A stretch of 64,000 nucleotides of DNA from Aureimonas sp. Leaf324. GTDB lineage: Bacteria; Pseudomonadota; Alphaproteobacteria; Rhizobiales; Rhizobiaceae. A program made the position numbers and the translations under genes. The notes beneath the pieces were generated by a model. It searched no databases, was not told the origin of the DNA, and was given only the letters and a program-made list of their open reading frames with translations. Shown here piece by piece: positions 23,641 through 33,076 of this stretch. Numbering within the stretch: the first letter of the stretch is position 1; each line of letters starts with the position of its first letter. The stretch is from NCBI RefSeq assembly GCF_001423245.1, contig NZ_LMOH01000023.1:63645-127644 (forward strand), given 5' to 3'.

Positions 23641-26037
23641 ATGACGGGGGATGCAGCGAGCCGACTGGCCGCTGCCCAAGACAGAATTGCGGAACTGACG
23701 CGCGAGAACGAGCGCCTCCGGTCCTGCGGAGCGCTCGCTGACAGCGCGGACCGTAAAACACCCTTATCCATAGCCGTCTACGAAACGCTGCTCGGCGGGG
23801 TTTCCGACTCCGCCCTGATCGCCACGGACACGGCCGGGCGGATCGTCGCCTGGAATGCGGCGGCGACCATGATCTTCGGCTGGACGGGGGAAGAGGTCGC
23901 CGGCCAGTCTGCCAACCATATCTTCCTGCCGCAGGACCAGGCGAGCGATGCGCTCGCACGGGAGATGGCGACGGCCATCCGCGACGGTCGCGCCAAGGAC
24001 GACCGCTGGCTGCAGCGCGCCGACGGCACGAAGTTCTTCGCGCGCGGCGAACTGGTGCCGATGCGCGGTGCCGACGGTGTGCCGACCGGTTTCCTGAAGA
24101 TCCTGCGCGACCGGACCGAGGAGGAGCGCTCGCGCCTCGAACTTGCGGCCAGTCGCGAGCGGCTCCAGTTCGCGCTCGACGCCTCCGCCCTGATCGGCAC
24201 CTGGGACTGGATGATCCCCGAGGACATCATCTACGCCGACGCCCGCTTCGCCTCGCTCTACGGGGTGGACGAGGCAGCGGCGGCATCGGGCCTGCCCCTT
24301 TCGGCCTATCTTCACGGCATCCATGCCGACGATCGGACGCGCGTCGGAGAGCTGATCCGCGACACCGTGGCCACGGGCGGCGTGTTCGAGTCCGAATACC
24401 GGACGGTCCGACGAGACGGCGCAGTCCGCTGGGTCCACGCGCGCGGTCGCTGTTTCCTCAGCGACGCCGGCCGCCCCGTCCGCTTCCCCGGCGCCGTCGT
24501 CGACATCACCCACGACAAGATGCGCGAGCGCCGCCAGGACGCGCTGCTTCGGCTCGGCGACGAGGGCGGGTTCGGCGAGGCGATCGACTACACGCTGAAG
24601 GCGCTCCAGCTTCTGGGTGAAACCCTGGAGATCACGCGCGTCGGCTACGCCACGGTGGACCCCACCGAGACCTTTGCCACGATCGTCGGCGAATGGACGC
24701 TCCCAGGCGTCGTTCCGCTGGCCGGCCGCAAGCGGATCGCCGACTTCGGCAGCCGGCTCGTCGACGCGCTTCGACAGGGCATGACGGTGGTCGAGGACGT
24801 CAGCCTCGATCCGATCACGGCCGATGGAGCCGCCTCCTGGGAGGCGATCGGCTCGCTGTCGATGATCAACCTCACGGTGCGCGAAGGCGACCGGCTGCAG
24901 GTCATCCTGTATCTCCACCACTCTGCACCGCGTCGGTGGACCGGCGACGAGATCGGCTTCATCCGCGAGGTGCTGAACCGGGCCTGGACCTTCGCGCGCC
25001 GCCGGCAGGCCGAACGCTCGCTGATCGAAACCGAGGCACGTCTCCGGCTGGCGCACGAAGCGGCCGAGATGGGCACCTTCGACTACGATCTCGAGACCGG
25101 AACGATGGTCTGCGACGCCCGCTGCCGGATCGTGTTCGGGATCGGGCCCGACGAGCCGGTGAGCTATTCCGGCACGTTCCGTCCCCGCATCCATCCGGAC
25201 GACCGGGACCGGGTGGAGGCGACCGTCCGGCAGACGATGACCTCGGACGGCGATCCGAGATTCGACTGTCTCCTGCGCACGATCGGTCACGACCACGGGG
25301 CCACGCGGATCGTTCATGCGAGCGGCCGCTGCGTTCACGAGGACGGCAAGGCCGTGCGCATCGTCTGCGCGGTGCGCGACGTCACCGAGGCCAAGGAAGC
25401 CGAGGAACGCCAGACGCTCCTGACGCGCGAACTGCAACACCGCGTGAAGAACACGCTCGCCATGGTCAACGCGCTCGCCAACCAGACGCTGCGACGTGCT
25501 TCGAGCGCGCAGGAAGGGCTGACGGCCTTTTCCGCCCGCCTGCTCGCACTCAGCCACGCGCACGACATCCTGACCCAGACGAGCTGGACCAGCGCGCCGA
25601 TCGAGGCGATCGTCTCGCAGGCGCTGGCGACGCATGGCGGCGAGGACGAGCGCATTTCCTGGGACGGACCGGACATCCGGTTGACCGCACGCCAGAGCCT
25701 CGCCCTCGCGCTGGCCCTCCACGAACTCGCGACCAACGCGGCGAAATACGGCGCGCTCTCCAACGACACGGGGCGGGTTCGCATCGCGTGGCGCGTCGGC
25801 CCGGGCGAAGGCTGCCGGAGCCTGAGGCTGGAATGGCGGGAGGTCGACGGGCCGCCTGTGACGGCGCCCGATCGCAAGGGGTTCGGCTCCCGCCTGATCG
25901 AGCAGTCGCTGGCGGCCGAGTTCGCCGGCGAGGTCACGATGACCTACCATCCGACGGGCCTCGTCTGCCTGATCGAGGCCGATCTCCAGATCGACCTCGA
26001 CGACAGCGTGCTTCCCTCGACGCTCAGCGACGCCTGA
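23641..26037 (+). CDS. HWE-family sensor histidine kinase with PAS and GAF domains
   Basis: 798 residues from ATG 23641; a TTG 12 bases upstream is in frame. Order: short coiled coil (AAAQDRIAELTRENERLR), PAS (about 50-165, TDTAGRIVAWNAAATMIFGW), second PAS/PAC (about 175-295), GAF-like sensor (about 300-455), third PAS (about 460-585), then HWE kinase core. The phosphoacceptor is H600 in ELQHRVKNTLAMVNALANQ. The N-box HELATNAAKYGALS and the LEWREVDGPP tryptophan-glutamate pattern define the HWE class. No membrane segment, so cytosolic. The first PAS lacks the LOV photoactive cysteine motif. No response regulator is adjacent; HWE kinases often feed the PhyR general stress response, but that link is not shown here. 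Confidence 0.92.
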   Translation: MTGDAASRLAAAQDRIAELTRENERLRSCGALADSADRKTPLSIAVYETLLGGVSDSALIATDTAGRIVAWNAAATMIFGWTGEEVAGQSANHIFLPQDQASDALAREMATAIRDGRAKDDRWLQRADGTKFFARGELVPMRGADGVPTGFLKILRDRTEEERSRLELAASRERLQFALDASALIGTWDWMIPEDIIYADARFASLYGVDEAAAASGLPLSAYLHGIHADDRTRVGELIRDTVATGGVFESEYRTVRRDGAVRWVHARGRCFLSDAGRPVRFPGAVVDITHDKMRERRQDALLRLGDEGGFGEAIDYTLKALQLLGETLEITRVGYATVDPTETFATIVGEWTLPGVVPLAGRKRIADFGSRLVDALRQGMTVVEDVSLDPITADGAASWEAIGSLSMINLTVREGDRLQVILYLHHSAPRRWTGDEIGFIREVLNRAWTFARRRQAERSLIETEARLRLAHEAAEMGTFDYDLETGTMVCDARCRIVFGIGPDEPVSYSGTFRPRIHPDDRDRVEATVRQTMTSDGDPRFDCLLRTIGHDHGATRIVHASGRCVHEDGKAVRIVCAVRDVTEAKEAEERQTLLTRELQHRVKNTLAMVNALANQTLRRASSAQEGLTAFSARLLALSHAHDILTQTSWTSAPIEAIVSQALATHGGEDERISWDGPDIRLTARQSLALALALHELATNAAKYGALSNDTGRVRIAWRVGPGEGCRSLRLEWREVDGPPVTAPDRKGFGSRLIEQSLAAEFAGEVTMTYHPTGLVCLIEADLQIDLDDSVLPSTLSDA

Positions 26038-26043
26038 GCGGCG

Positions 26044-27021
26044 TCAGCCGGCGATGTCGATCACGCCGGCCTCGCCGTTCTCGGTCCCGAAGGCGAGAAA
26101 GCGTCCCTTCGCGTCCCAGGCGAGCGTGCGGGCGGCGCCCGAGCCGCCCCGGCGCAGAAGCGCCTCCTTGGCGTCGGAGAATCGCACCGCGAGGATCATG
26201 CCGTCGGCGTAGCCGATCGCGACGACGTCGTCGGACGGATGGCAGGCGACGGCGACCACCGTGGTGTCGCCGCGCGTGCCGAGCTCGAGCGGTGCCTTGC
26301 CCATCGGCCCGTCCTTGCCGGTGAACGGCCAGAGGATCGCGGCCGGTGCGCCCGAGGTCGCGAGGAACTTGCCCTTGGCCGACCAGGACAGGCTCTTCAC
26401 CTTGCCGGGATAGCCGGTCATGCGCATGTGCTTGCCGTCGTCGAGGCGCCAGCCGTGCAGGGCGTTTTCCTGCATGATGGTGACGAGGAAGCGCCCGTCC
26501 GGCGAGAAGGTGACGCCGGTATGGGCGCCCTTCCAGTCGAGTTCCTGCGCCTTGGCGTCGGTGCCGGCGAAGAACAGCGACGCGCCGTCGTAACGCGCCG
26601 TCGCGAGCCGCAGACCCTTGGGCGCGAAGGCCACGTCCTCGACCGTGCGCGCGTGCGCGAACTCGCGCACGTCGCCCTTGGTGCCCTTCACGTAGGCCGT
26701 TCGCCCGACCGCATAACCCACCACGCCGCCCGGGCCGCCGGCCACCGATGAGATCCACTTGCGGCCCGCCGAGGCGATCTCGGCGGACCGGCGATCGGGC
26801 GTCGTCTCGACGACGCGCCCGTCCTCGCCGCCCGACAGGAGCCGCGGCGCGAACGGGTCGAGGCGGGCGGCCAGGAGCCCGCCCTTGTGCGCCTCGATTG
26901 CGGTCTCGCCGCCGGCGGGAAAGCGGATCGTGCCGTCCGACAGGGCGAAGACCGGCTCGTCCTTCAGGAAGGCGGCCGCCTCGACGTGGCCGTCGAACGC
27001 GTAAGGGGCAATCTGCGGCAT
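26044..27021 (-). CDS. WD40-repeat protein coupled to the CobW GTPase
   Basis: 325 residues from ATG 27021. The start codon overlaps the GTPase stop by one base (TGATG), so translation is coupled. The sequence holds about six or seven beta-propeller repeats with phrases such as AHKGGLLAARLDPFAPRLLS, VTFSPDGRFLVTIM and RTLAWDAKGRFLAFGTENG. No signal peptide, so cytoplasmic. The pairing of a cytoplasmic propeller with a COG0523 GTPase recurs in alphaproteobacteria and suggests a scaffold or target for metal delivery, but no function is established. Confidence 0.87.
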   Translation of the reverse strand: MPQIAPYAFDGHVEAAAFLKDEPVFALSDGTIRFPAGGETAIEAHKGGLLAARLDPFAPRLLSGGEDGRVVETTPDRRSAEIASAGRKWISSVAGGPGGVVGYAVGRTAYVKGTKGDVREFAHARTVEDVAFAPKGLRLATARYDGASLFFAGTDAKAQELDWKGAHTGVTFSPDGRFLVTIMQENALHGWRLDDGKHMRMTGYPGKVKSLSWSAKGKFLATSGAPAAILWPFTGKDGPMGKAPLELGTRGDTTVVAVACHPSDDVVAIGYADGMILAVRFSDAKEALLRRGGSGAARTLAWDAKGRFLAFGTENGEAGVIDIAG

Positions 27022-28163
27022 CAGGCGGGCGTGGCCTCGCGGGTCTTGGCCGCGCAGGAGCGGAACTCCTCCTCCAGCCGCCGGGCGTCGAGCTCGCGGC
27101 CGATGAAGACAAGGCGGCTCTCGCGTGCCTCGCCCTCGCGCCACGGACGCTGGTGGTCGCCCTCGATGATCATGTGGACGCCCTGGATGACGTAACGGTC
27201 CGGGTCGCCCTTGAAGGCGATGATGCCCTTGAGGCGAAGGATGTTCGGCCCTTCGGTCTGCGTCAGGTTCTGGATCCAGGGGAAAAAGCGGTTCTGGTCG
27301 AGCTCGCCGCCGCGGAGCGAAATCGACGTCACCGTCACGTCGTGGATCGGTGCGACCTCGCCGTGGTGATGATGCCCGTGATCGTGCCCGTGGTGGTCGT
27401 GCCCGTGATGGTCATGGTCATGGGCGTGATGATCGTGACCATGATGATCGTGGTCGCAATCCGGGCCGCAGACGTGGTCGTCGTGGGCGTGCGCGGCTTC
27501 CTCGAGGAAGTGCGGGTCCTGGTCGAGCACGCGGCTGAGGTCGAAGGCGCCCTGCCCGAGCACCCGGTCGAGCCGGATCGCGGAGCGCTCGGTGCGATGG
27601 ATCACGGCCGACGGATTGATCGCGCGCACCGTCGCCTCGACGCGGGCGAGTTCCTCGGCCGACACGAGGTCGGTCTTGTTGAGAAGCACGACGTCGGCGA
27701 AGGCGATCTGGTCTTCCGCCTCGCGAGAGTCCTTCAGGCGCAGGCCGATATGCTTGGCGTCCACCAGCGCCACCACGGCGTCGAGGCGCGTCTTCGAGCG
27801 CACGTCGTCATCCATGAAGAAGGTCTGCGCGACGGGCACCGGGTCGGCAAGGCCCGTCGTCTCGACGATGATCGCGTCGAAGCGGCCGGTGCGCTTCGTC
27901 AGGTTCTCGACGACGCGCACGAGATCGCCGCGCACGGTGCAGCAGATGCAGCCGTTGTTCATCTCGTAGATCTCTTCGTCGGTCTCGACGATGAGGTCGT
28001 TGTCGATGCCGATCTCGCCAAACTCGTTGACGATCACGGCGTAGCGCTTGCCGTGGTCCTCGGTGAGGATACGGTTCAGGAGCGTCGTCTTGCCGGAGCC
28101 GAGATAGCCGGTGAGAACGGTGACGGGAATCTGGCCCTCGGTCGGGCGGGACGTGTCGGACAT
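27021..28163 (-). CDS. COG0523 (CobW/ZigA-like) GTPase, putative metallochaperone
   Basis: 380 residues from ATG 28163, with AAGGAGG 8 bases upstream. Walker A is [15 protein letters not shown] near residues 17-31. The metal-binding CxCC is C72-C74-C75 in [12 protein letters not shown]. The Walker B-type [10 protein letters not shown] and the base-specificity motif NKTD are present. Residues 225-267 form a loop with about 22 histidines and a CGPDC motif, a likely zinc or other divalent-metal store. The C-terminal CobW_C domain follows. COG0523 GTPases insert metals, often zinc under starvation. I see no Zur-type palindrome upstream, so regulation is unknown. Confidence 0.92.
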   Translation of the reverse strand: MSDTSRPTEGQIPVTVLTGYLGSGKTTLLNRILTEDHGKRYAVIVNEFGEIGIDNDLIVETDEEIYEMNNGCICCTVRGDLVRVVENLTKRTGRFDAIIVETTGLADPVPVAQTFFMDDDVRSKTRLDAVVALVDAKHIGLRLKDSREAEDQIAFADVVLLNKTDLVSAEELARVEATVRAINPSAVIHRTERSAIRLDRVLGQGAFDLSRVLDQDPHFLEEAAHAHDDHVCGPDCDHDHHGHDHHAHDHDHHGHDHHGHDHGHHHHGEVAPIHDVTVTSISLRGGELDQNRFFPWIQNLTQTEGPNILRLKGIIAFKGDPDRYVIQGVHMIIEGDHQRPWREGEARESRLVFIGRELDARRLEEEFRSCAAKTREATPA

Positions 28164-28204
28164 CGGGATGCCTCCTTGTCTGGAGCGCCCGATATAGGCC
28201 CGTC

Positions 28205-29017
28205 CTATCCGTTTTGCACGGGGGCTGGCGGCCAATCCACGGCGGCGATGTCGGCCAGGAACTCGACGAAGCGCGCGGACTGGTGGTCGAGGATCGCCTG
28301 GCCCATCGCGGCGGTCCCGAGCGTCGCGTTCCCAACCGTGCCGACGGGATTGAGGTCTTCCGCCGCCCAGGCGAAGCCGAGGCGGCCGTGGGCGCGAAGG
28401 TGCCGGCGCTCTGCCAGGAGGCGGGTCTGCAGCGAGGGCTGGTCGGCGATGTCGGCGGTGCGAACGAGATCGGGGCGAATCGCCAGCATCAGTGCGGTCT
28501 CCACCGCCCCGCCGTGAATGCCGATCGCGATCTCCTCGTCGGCGAGAAGCCCCGTCGGCAGGCCGAAGCGGTTCCACGAGGCGCTGGCGACGAGGAGCCC
28601 TCGTCGCTGCCGGAGGTCGAGGGCTGCCGCCTCCACAGCCTGCGTGTTGCCGCCGTGCGAGGAAACGATGGCAAGGCGCCGGAAGCCCGCGTTCGCCACA
28701 CCCTCGCCGAGGCGGACGATGGTCTCGGTCGCCGTGCGCCATCCGAGCGACAGGGTGCCGGGAAAGGCAAGGTGCTCGTCCGAGGCGCCGACCCGCAGCA
28801 CCGGCAGGAACACGGCCTCGAGATCGCCCGGCAGCGTCCCAATGGCTTTCGCGACCATCGCGTCGGCGATGATCGAATCGGTGCCGAGCGGCAGGTGTGC
28901 CCCGTGCTGCTCGACGGCGGCCACCGGCAGGACAGCGACCGCCCGCCCGAGCCGATCCCTCGCCGCGCGAAGCTCAGCGCTCGTCAGCTCTTCGAATCGG
29001 TGCGCCAGCGGTGTCAT
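28205..29017 (-). CDS. Creatininase-family amidohydrolase
   Basis: 270 residues from ATG 29017 with GAGAGAGG 7 bases upstream. Binuclear-metal ligands of the family are visible: [14 protein letters not shown] (Glu, His, His, Asp), SSHGGNTQ and GAVETALML. Members include creatinine amidohydrolase, formamide hydrolases and mycofactocin-linked MftE. With no such pathway beside it, the substrate cannot be named. The gene diverges from a MarR regulator (120-base gap), which is therefore a candidate regulator. Confidence 0.88.
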   Translation of the reverse strand: MTPLAHRFEELTSAELRAARDRLGRAVAVLPVAAVEQHGAHLPLGTDSIIADAMVAKAIGTLPGDLEAVFLPVLRVGASDEHLAFPGTLSLGWRTATETIVRLGEGVANAGFRRLAIVSSHGGNTQAVEAAALDLRQRRGLLVASASWNRFGLPTGLLADEEIAIGIHGGAVETALMLAIRPDLVRTADIADQPSLQTRLLAERRHLRAHGRLGFAWAAEDLNPVGTVGNATLGTAAMGQAILDHQSARFVEFLADIAAVDWPPAPVQNG

Positions 29018-29137
29018 TATGGCCTCTCTCGGGGGTGAGAGGCTTGTAGAGCCCGGAGGGAAACGACGAAAGGGCGCGGCGTGGACAAGTCGGGGTCGCC
29101 CGGTCATCCTTCGCATCGACAATTTCGACGGTGAGGC

Positions 29138-29614
29138 ATGGGCGAGCGCAAGAAGAACAGGCAGGCGGTGGTGAGCGTCCAGTTGACGCTGACGGCGCGC
29201 GCCGTGCGCAACGCGCTGTCTCACTCTTTGAGCGAGCGCGGGCTCTACCCCGGTCAGGACGCGGTGCTGATCGCGATCGCCGAGGAGAAGGACGGCATTT
29301 CCTTGCGCGACCTGGCCGACCGGCTTCAGGTGCGCCCGCCGACCGTGACCAAGACGATGACGCGCCTGTCCGCGCAAGGGATCGTCGAGCGCCGACCCTC
29401 GCGGCTCGATGCGCGGCAGAGCTTCGTCCACCTCACCGACAAGGGGCTGGGGCTCGTCGCCGAGGTGAAGGCGGCTCGCGCGGCGGTCGAGAAGCGCGCG
29501 CTGAAGGGCGTGAAGGCGAAGGACGCACGGCGCCTGCGCAAGATGCTGAAGCGCATCGAGCGCAATTTCACCGCGGACGGCGCCGCCAATCCTCTGGAAG
29601 AGGCCGAGGATTGA
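29138..29614 (+). CDS. MarR-family transcriptional regulator
   Basis: 158 residues. The winged helix-turn-helix sits at about 50-120, with DGISLRDLADRLQVRPPTVT, the recognition helix, and then the wing RPSRLDARQSFVHLT. N-terminal and C-terminal helices make the dimer interface, the last rich in Lys/Arg (KGVKAKDARRLRKMLKRIE). Divergent from the creatininase-family gene, it may control that gene and itself in response to a small ligand. The 120-base shared promoter region has no obvious long palindrome. Confidence 0.9.
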   Translation: MGERKKNRQAVVSVQLTLTARAVRNALSHSLSERGLYPGQDAVLIAIAEEKDGISLRDLADRLQVRPPTVTKTMTRLSAQGIVERRPSRLDARQSFVHLTDKGLGLVAEVKAARAAVEKRALKGVKAKDARRLRKMLKRIERNFTADGAANPLEEAED

Positions 29615-29648
29615 CCGCCTCCGGTTGCGTCGGACAAGGCCAGTCCTT

Positions 29649-29667
29649 ACACCCGAACGATTGGTGT
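29649..29667. promoter_or_regulatory. Inverted repeat upstream of the LacI gene, possible operator
   Basis: ACACC (29649-29653) and GGTGT (29663-29667) form a 5-bp inverted repeat with a 9-base spacer, ending 27 bases before the LacI start codon. The size suits a regulator half-site pair, but arms of 5 bp arise easily by chance. Autoregulation is a guess. Confidence 0.3.
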
Positions 29668-29694
29668 TCTCGCGTGGGAATGGAACGGGACTAG

Positions 29695-30729
29695 GTGGCG
29701 CAGAAGGTCAAACTGTCGACGATCGCGGAGCGGCTCGGCCTGTCCACGGCGACCGTCTCGCTCGCGCTGCGCGACAGTCCGCTCGTCGCCGAGGTCACAC
29801 GCGAGCGCATCAAGGAAGAGGCCCGCACCTCCGGCTACATCTACAACCGCCGCGCCGCGAGCCTGCGCACGTCGAAGTCCGGGATCGTCGGCGTCTGCGT
29901 CCACGACATCATGAACCCGTTCTACGGTGAAATCCTGAAGGCGGTGGAGGACGAACTCGACCGCCAGCGCCAGACCTTCGTTCTGTGCAACCACTACGAC
30001 GACCTGTCGAAGCAGCGCTCGTTCCTCGACACGATGCTGCAGCTCGGCGCCGACGGGCTGATCATGTCGCCCGCCATCGGGACGCCCGCTTCCGACATCC
30101 GCCTTGCCGAGGACAACGACCTGCCGGTCGCGCTCATCGCGCGAACCGTCGAGGGGTCGGGCGTCGCCTCGTTCCGCGGCGACGACGCCTACGGCATGTC
30201 GCTCGTCGTGCGTCACCTGATCGAGGAAGGCCACCGCAGCATCGCGCTCGTCGGCGGCACGGACCAAACCTCGACGGGCCGCGACCGCGCGCAAGGCTAC
30301 CGCGACGCGCTGGAAGAGGCCGGCATCGCGTACCGGCCGGACTGGTGGATCAAGGGGCCCCGTTCGCGCCACCAGGGCTTCGACGCGGCCGCCGAATTTC
30401 TCGCCCTGCCGGGCTCGCCGCGCGCCGTGGTCTGCTTCTCCGACCTCGTGGCGCTCGGGCTGATGTACGGCCTGTCGCGCGCCGGGGTGCGGCCGGGCAT
30501 CGACATCGCCGTCTGCGGCTACGACGACATCGACGAGGCGGCGATCGCCATGCCGCCGCTGACCACGGTCGCCAACGGCCAAGCCGAGGTCGGCCACCGC
30601 GCGGCCGGCGCACTGCTCGCGCGCCTCAACGGCGCGCCGGCCGAGGAGCGCCTCGAACTCATCCGTCCGGAGTTGCGCGTGCGCCGATCCAGCCTCGTGC
30701 GCTCCGACTCCCCTCTTCCCATCGTCTGA
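29695..30729 (+). CDS. LacI-family transcriptional regulator
   Basis: 344 residues from GTG 29695. The N-terminal helix-turn-helix KLSTIAERLGLSTATVSLAL and the hinge-helix region (NRRAASLRTSKSGIVGV) are canonical. The periplasmic-binding-protein-like domain begins at about residue 60 and contains VCGYDDIDEAAIAMPPLTTV, the conserved family end. The hydroxyacid dehydrogenase gene follows 18 bases downstream, so the two probably form an operon. The effector is probably a sugar or sugar acid metabolite, but this is inferred from the family only. Confidence 0.93.
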   Translation: MAQKVKLSTIAERLGLSTATVSLALRDSPLVAEVTRERIKEEARTSGYIYNRRAASLRTSKSGIVGVCVHDIMNPFYGEILKAVEDELDRQRQTFVLCNHYDDLSKQRSFLDTMLQLGADGLIMSPAIGTPASDIRLAEDNDLPVALIARTVEGSGVASFRGDDAYGMSLVVRHLIEEGHRSIALVGGTDQTSTGRDRAQGYRDALEEAGIAYRPDWWIKGPRSRHQGFDAAAEFLALPGSPRAVVCFSDLVALGLMYGLSRAGVRPGIDIAVCGYDDIDEAAIAMPPLTTVANGQAEVGHRAAGALLARLNGAPAEERLELIRPELRVRRSSLVRSDSPLPIV

Positions 30730-30747
30730 CAAAAAGCGAGCGCCCGC

Positions 30748-31734
30748 GTGCCCCAGCCCAACGACGCCACCGTCCTCGTGTTCGGCCCCTTCAACGCCGA
30801 CGGCGTCGCCGAACTGGAGCGCCGCTTCACCGTTCGCAAACTCGAGAAGCGCGACCTCGCCGAACTGCCCGAGGCCGAGCGCGGCGCGATCCGGGCGGTG
30901 GCGGTCGCCGGGCATATCCCGAACGAGGCGATCGACGGCCTGCCCAACCTCGAGATCATCGGCCATTTCGGGGTCGGCTACGATGGCGTCGACGCCGCCT
31001 ATGCGGCTTCGAAGGGCATCGCCGTCACCAACACGCCCGATGTCCTGACGGAGGAGGTGGCCGACACGACGCTCGGTCTCCTCCTGATGACGGTGCGCGA
31101 GCTCGGACAGGCCGAAGCCCATGCGCGTGCCGGCCACTGGGAGGCCAAGGGCCCCTATCCGCTGACGCGCTTCAGCCTGCGCGGCAAGACGGTCGGCATC
31201 ATGGGCCTCGGTCGCATCGGGCTTGCCATCGCCCGGCGCCTCGAAGCCTTCGGCCTCTCGGTCGCCTACCATAACCGCTCGAAGCGGAGCGATGTCTCCT
31301 ACGCCTATCACGACACGCTCACGGGTCTGGCCAAGGCCGTCGACATCCTGATCGTCGCCGCACCCGGCGGCGCCTCGACCGACAAGGCCGTCAATGCCGA
31401 GGTCCTGTGCGCGCTCGGGCCCGACGGCATCTTCATCAACATCGGACGCGGCTCTACCGTCGACGAACCGGCGCTGATCGCCGCACTGAAGGACGGCACG
31501 ATCGCGCGTGCCGGGCTCGATGTCTTCGCCGACGAGCCGCGCATCCCGGCCGAGCTTCTGGCCCTTCCCAACGCGGTCGTCCTGCCGCACGTCGCCTCGG
31601 CCTCGCGTGACACCCGGCGCGCCATGGGCGATCTCGTGGCCGACAACCTATCCGCCTGGTTTGCAGGCGAGCCGCTGCCGACGCCGGTTCCCGAGAGCGT
31701 CGAGGCCGGACTGACGCGCGCCAAGACTTCGTGA
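30748..31734 (+). CDS. D-2-hydroxyacid dehydrogenase (glyoxylate/hydroxypyruvate reductase-like)
   Basis: 328 residues from GTG 30748. NAD(P)-binding GLGRIGLAIARRLEAFG sits at about 151-167, followed by YHNRSKRS; Arg and Ser after the second strand suggest NADPH preference. The catalytic Arg is in FINIGRGSTVDE, the Glu in DVFADEPRIP and the His in VVLPHVASAS. The substrate loop is FGVGYDGVD. Family members reduce glyoxylate, hydroxypyruvate or keto-gluconate. It is co-directional with and close to the LacI regulator, so it may be a sugar-acid catabolic enzyme controlled by it. Confidence 0.9.
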   Translation: MPQPNDATVLVFGPFNADGVAELERRFTVRKLEKRDLAELPEAERGAIRAVAVAGHIPNEAIDGLPNLEIIGHFGVGYDGVDAAYAASKGIAVTNTPDVLTEEVADTTLGLLLMTVRELGQAEAHARAGHWEAKGPYPLTRFSLRGKTVGIMGLGRIGLAIARRLEAFGLSVAYHNRSKRSDVSYAYHDTLTGLAKAVDILIVAAPGGASTDKAVNAEVLCALGPDGIFINIGRGSTVDEPALIAALKDGTIARAGLDVFADEPRIPAELLALPNAVVLPHVASASRDTRRAMGDLVADNLSAWFAGEPLPTPVPESVEAGLTRAKTS

Positions 31735-31830
31735 TCGCAAGGGAGGCTTATCTCCCTTTCGCATGATCCAGCCCCGGACTATGCTGCACTGCGATCATTC
31801 GCATCAGCATCATCTTGGGGGATACGGTTC

Positions 31831-32916
31831 ATGCCCGTTCTCCGGCCACGAAAGCGTCGCGGGCTTACGCTCGCAGCGCTCGCCGCCCTTTTTCTTGTCG
31901 CCGTGCCCGAGACTCGGGCCGCGACGCTCGAAGACAGCCTTCGCAGCGCCAGCGACCTCGCGCTTGCCGCAGCCGCACGCCTCAACGCGCGGGTGGAAGC
32001 CGTGCGCGATCCCGGCATCACGGCCATGTCGGGACTCGATCTCGATTTTCGCATCGACCGGACCCAGGTCGACCGGACGCTCGACCCGTTTCTCGATGCT
32101 CCGCAGCCCGACCTGCCGACGCTGTTCTGGGACAACGACTTCGACGGACGTCCCACGCCGTCCAGCGAACTCGAGGTCAGCCGGCGGCTGACCAGCGACG
32201 GCAGCGGCGACGTCTGGGGCAGCGGCGTCGTCGAGTTCGGTCGCGAAGCGGACGGCATGATCGCGGCGCGCCGCTCGCGGGCCGACATCGCGACGGGCCT
32301 CGACGTGTCGCTCTCCGTCCGCGCGACGGCCGGCGCGGCGCTCGGCCTCAACCGCGCCTCCATCGACGGCGCCGGCAGTCTCGACCTTCCGACGCTATCG
32401 ACCTACGGCACCTTCGCGCCGACGCCGGACAGCTATCTCGACCTGACGGCGGGCGCCGGGCCGCTCCGGACCTCGGCGACCGGCGCCGGCCAACCGATCG
32501 CATCGGGCGAGGCGGGGTTCGCGACCGCGACCTACGGCTCGCGCTTCGCGGTGGGTCCGCTGACCCTGTCGCCCTACGCCCGCATGGAGAGCGCGGTCGT
32601 GCGGGCCCTGCCGAGGGACGGCGCCTGGTCGGGTGCGCTCCTGGCGAGCCGCACCTCGGCCGTCACGGGGGTCAAGACCAGCCGCGTCATCCGCCGCCAA
32701 GGCGCGACGATCGCGCCGGCCCTTCGGCTGGAGATGCGTCAGGACATCGCCCGCGCGCGACCGCTCGGTCGCCGCGTCAGCCAGGAGCTGACGATCGCGC
32801 CCGAGATCGAGGCCGAACTCGCGCCGCACTGGACCGCGCGCCTCGAACACCGCTCCCGTTTCGGCGGCGACGGCGACACGCGCTCGCTGCAGATCCGGCT
32901 GGAGACGACGTTCTGA
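31831..32916 (+). CDS. Exported hypothetical protein, possible outer-membrane barrel (361 aa)
   Basis: The protein begins with a basic N-region and signal peptide (MPVLRPRKRR then LTLAALAALFLVAVPETRA). After an Asp-rich central part (LDLDFRIDRTQVDRTLDPF), the second half shows alternating strand-like segments and glycine turns (GAGPLRTSATGAGQ, FAVGPLTLSPYARMESAVVR). It ends in RSLQIRLETTF, a terminal Phe preceded by alternating residues as in outer-membrane beta-barrels. I do not recognise a family. It is co-directional with the small exported gene at 33077 but separated by 160 bases. Confidence 0.72.
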   Translation: MPVLRPRKRRGLTLAALAALFLVAVPETRAATLEDSLRSASDLALAAAARLNARVEAVRDPGITAMSGLDLDFRIDRTQVDRTLDPFLDAPQPDLPTLFWDNDFDGRPTPSSELEVSRRLTSDGSGDVWGSGVVEFGREADGMIAARRSRADIATGLDVSLSVRATAGAALGLNRASIDGAGSLDLPTLSTYGTFAPTPDSYLDLTAGAGPLRTSATGAGQPIASGEAGFATATYGSRFAVGPLTLSPYARMESAVVRALPRDGAWSGALLASRTSAVTGVKTSRVIRRQGATIAPALRLEMRQDIARARPLGRRVSQELTIAPEIEAELAPHWTARLEHRSRFGGDGDTRSLQIRLETTF

Positions 32917-33076
32917 GGCCCTGGCGGTCGTTAACCTTCGGGTAAGGCTAACGATGCGATACTCGCCCTCTGTCAGCCTGCCCCTCCGCCCATTCGGAAG
33001 CCTTCGTTTTCCGGGAGCCGCAGGCCGTTCAAGGGTTCGGTGCCGCTCGGCAACGCGGCGCATTCGGAGATTGGTC

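Noticed and set aside
23641-24230. A possible LOV (blue-light) photoreceptor in the HWE kinase
   Set aside because: The first PAS domain lacks the NCRFLQ-type cysteine motif required for flavin adduct formation.
23764-25950. A 728-codon open frame on the minus strand opposite the histidine kinase
   Set aside because: High G+C makes long antisense frames common. The plus-strand kinase has all catalytic motifs, while the antisense product has none.
27350-27538. The repetitive GTGATGATC-type sequence as a DNA repeat or CRISPR
   Set aside because: It is simply the coding DNA of the His/Asp-rich loop of the GTPase.
27021-28200. A Zur box upstream of the CobW-type GTPase
   Set aside because: The 40 bases before the gene show no A+T-rich palindrome of the expected form.
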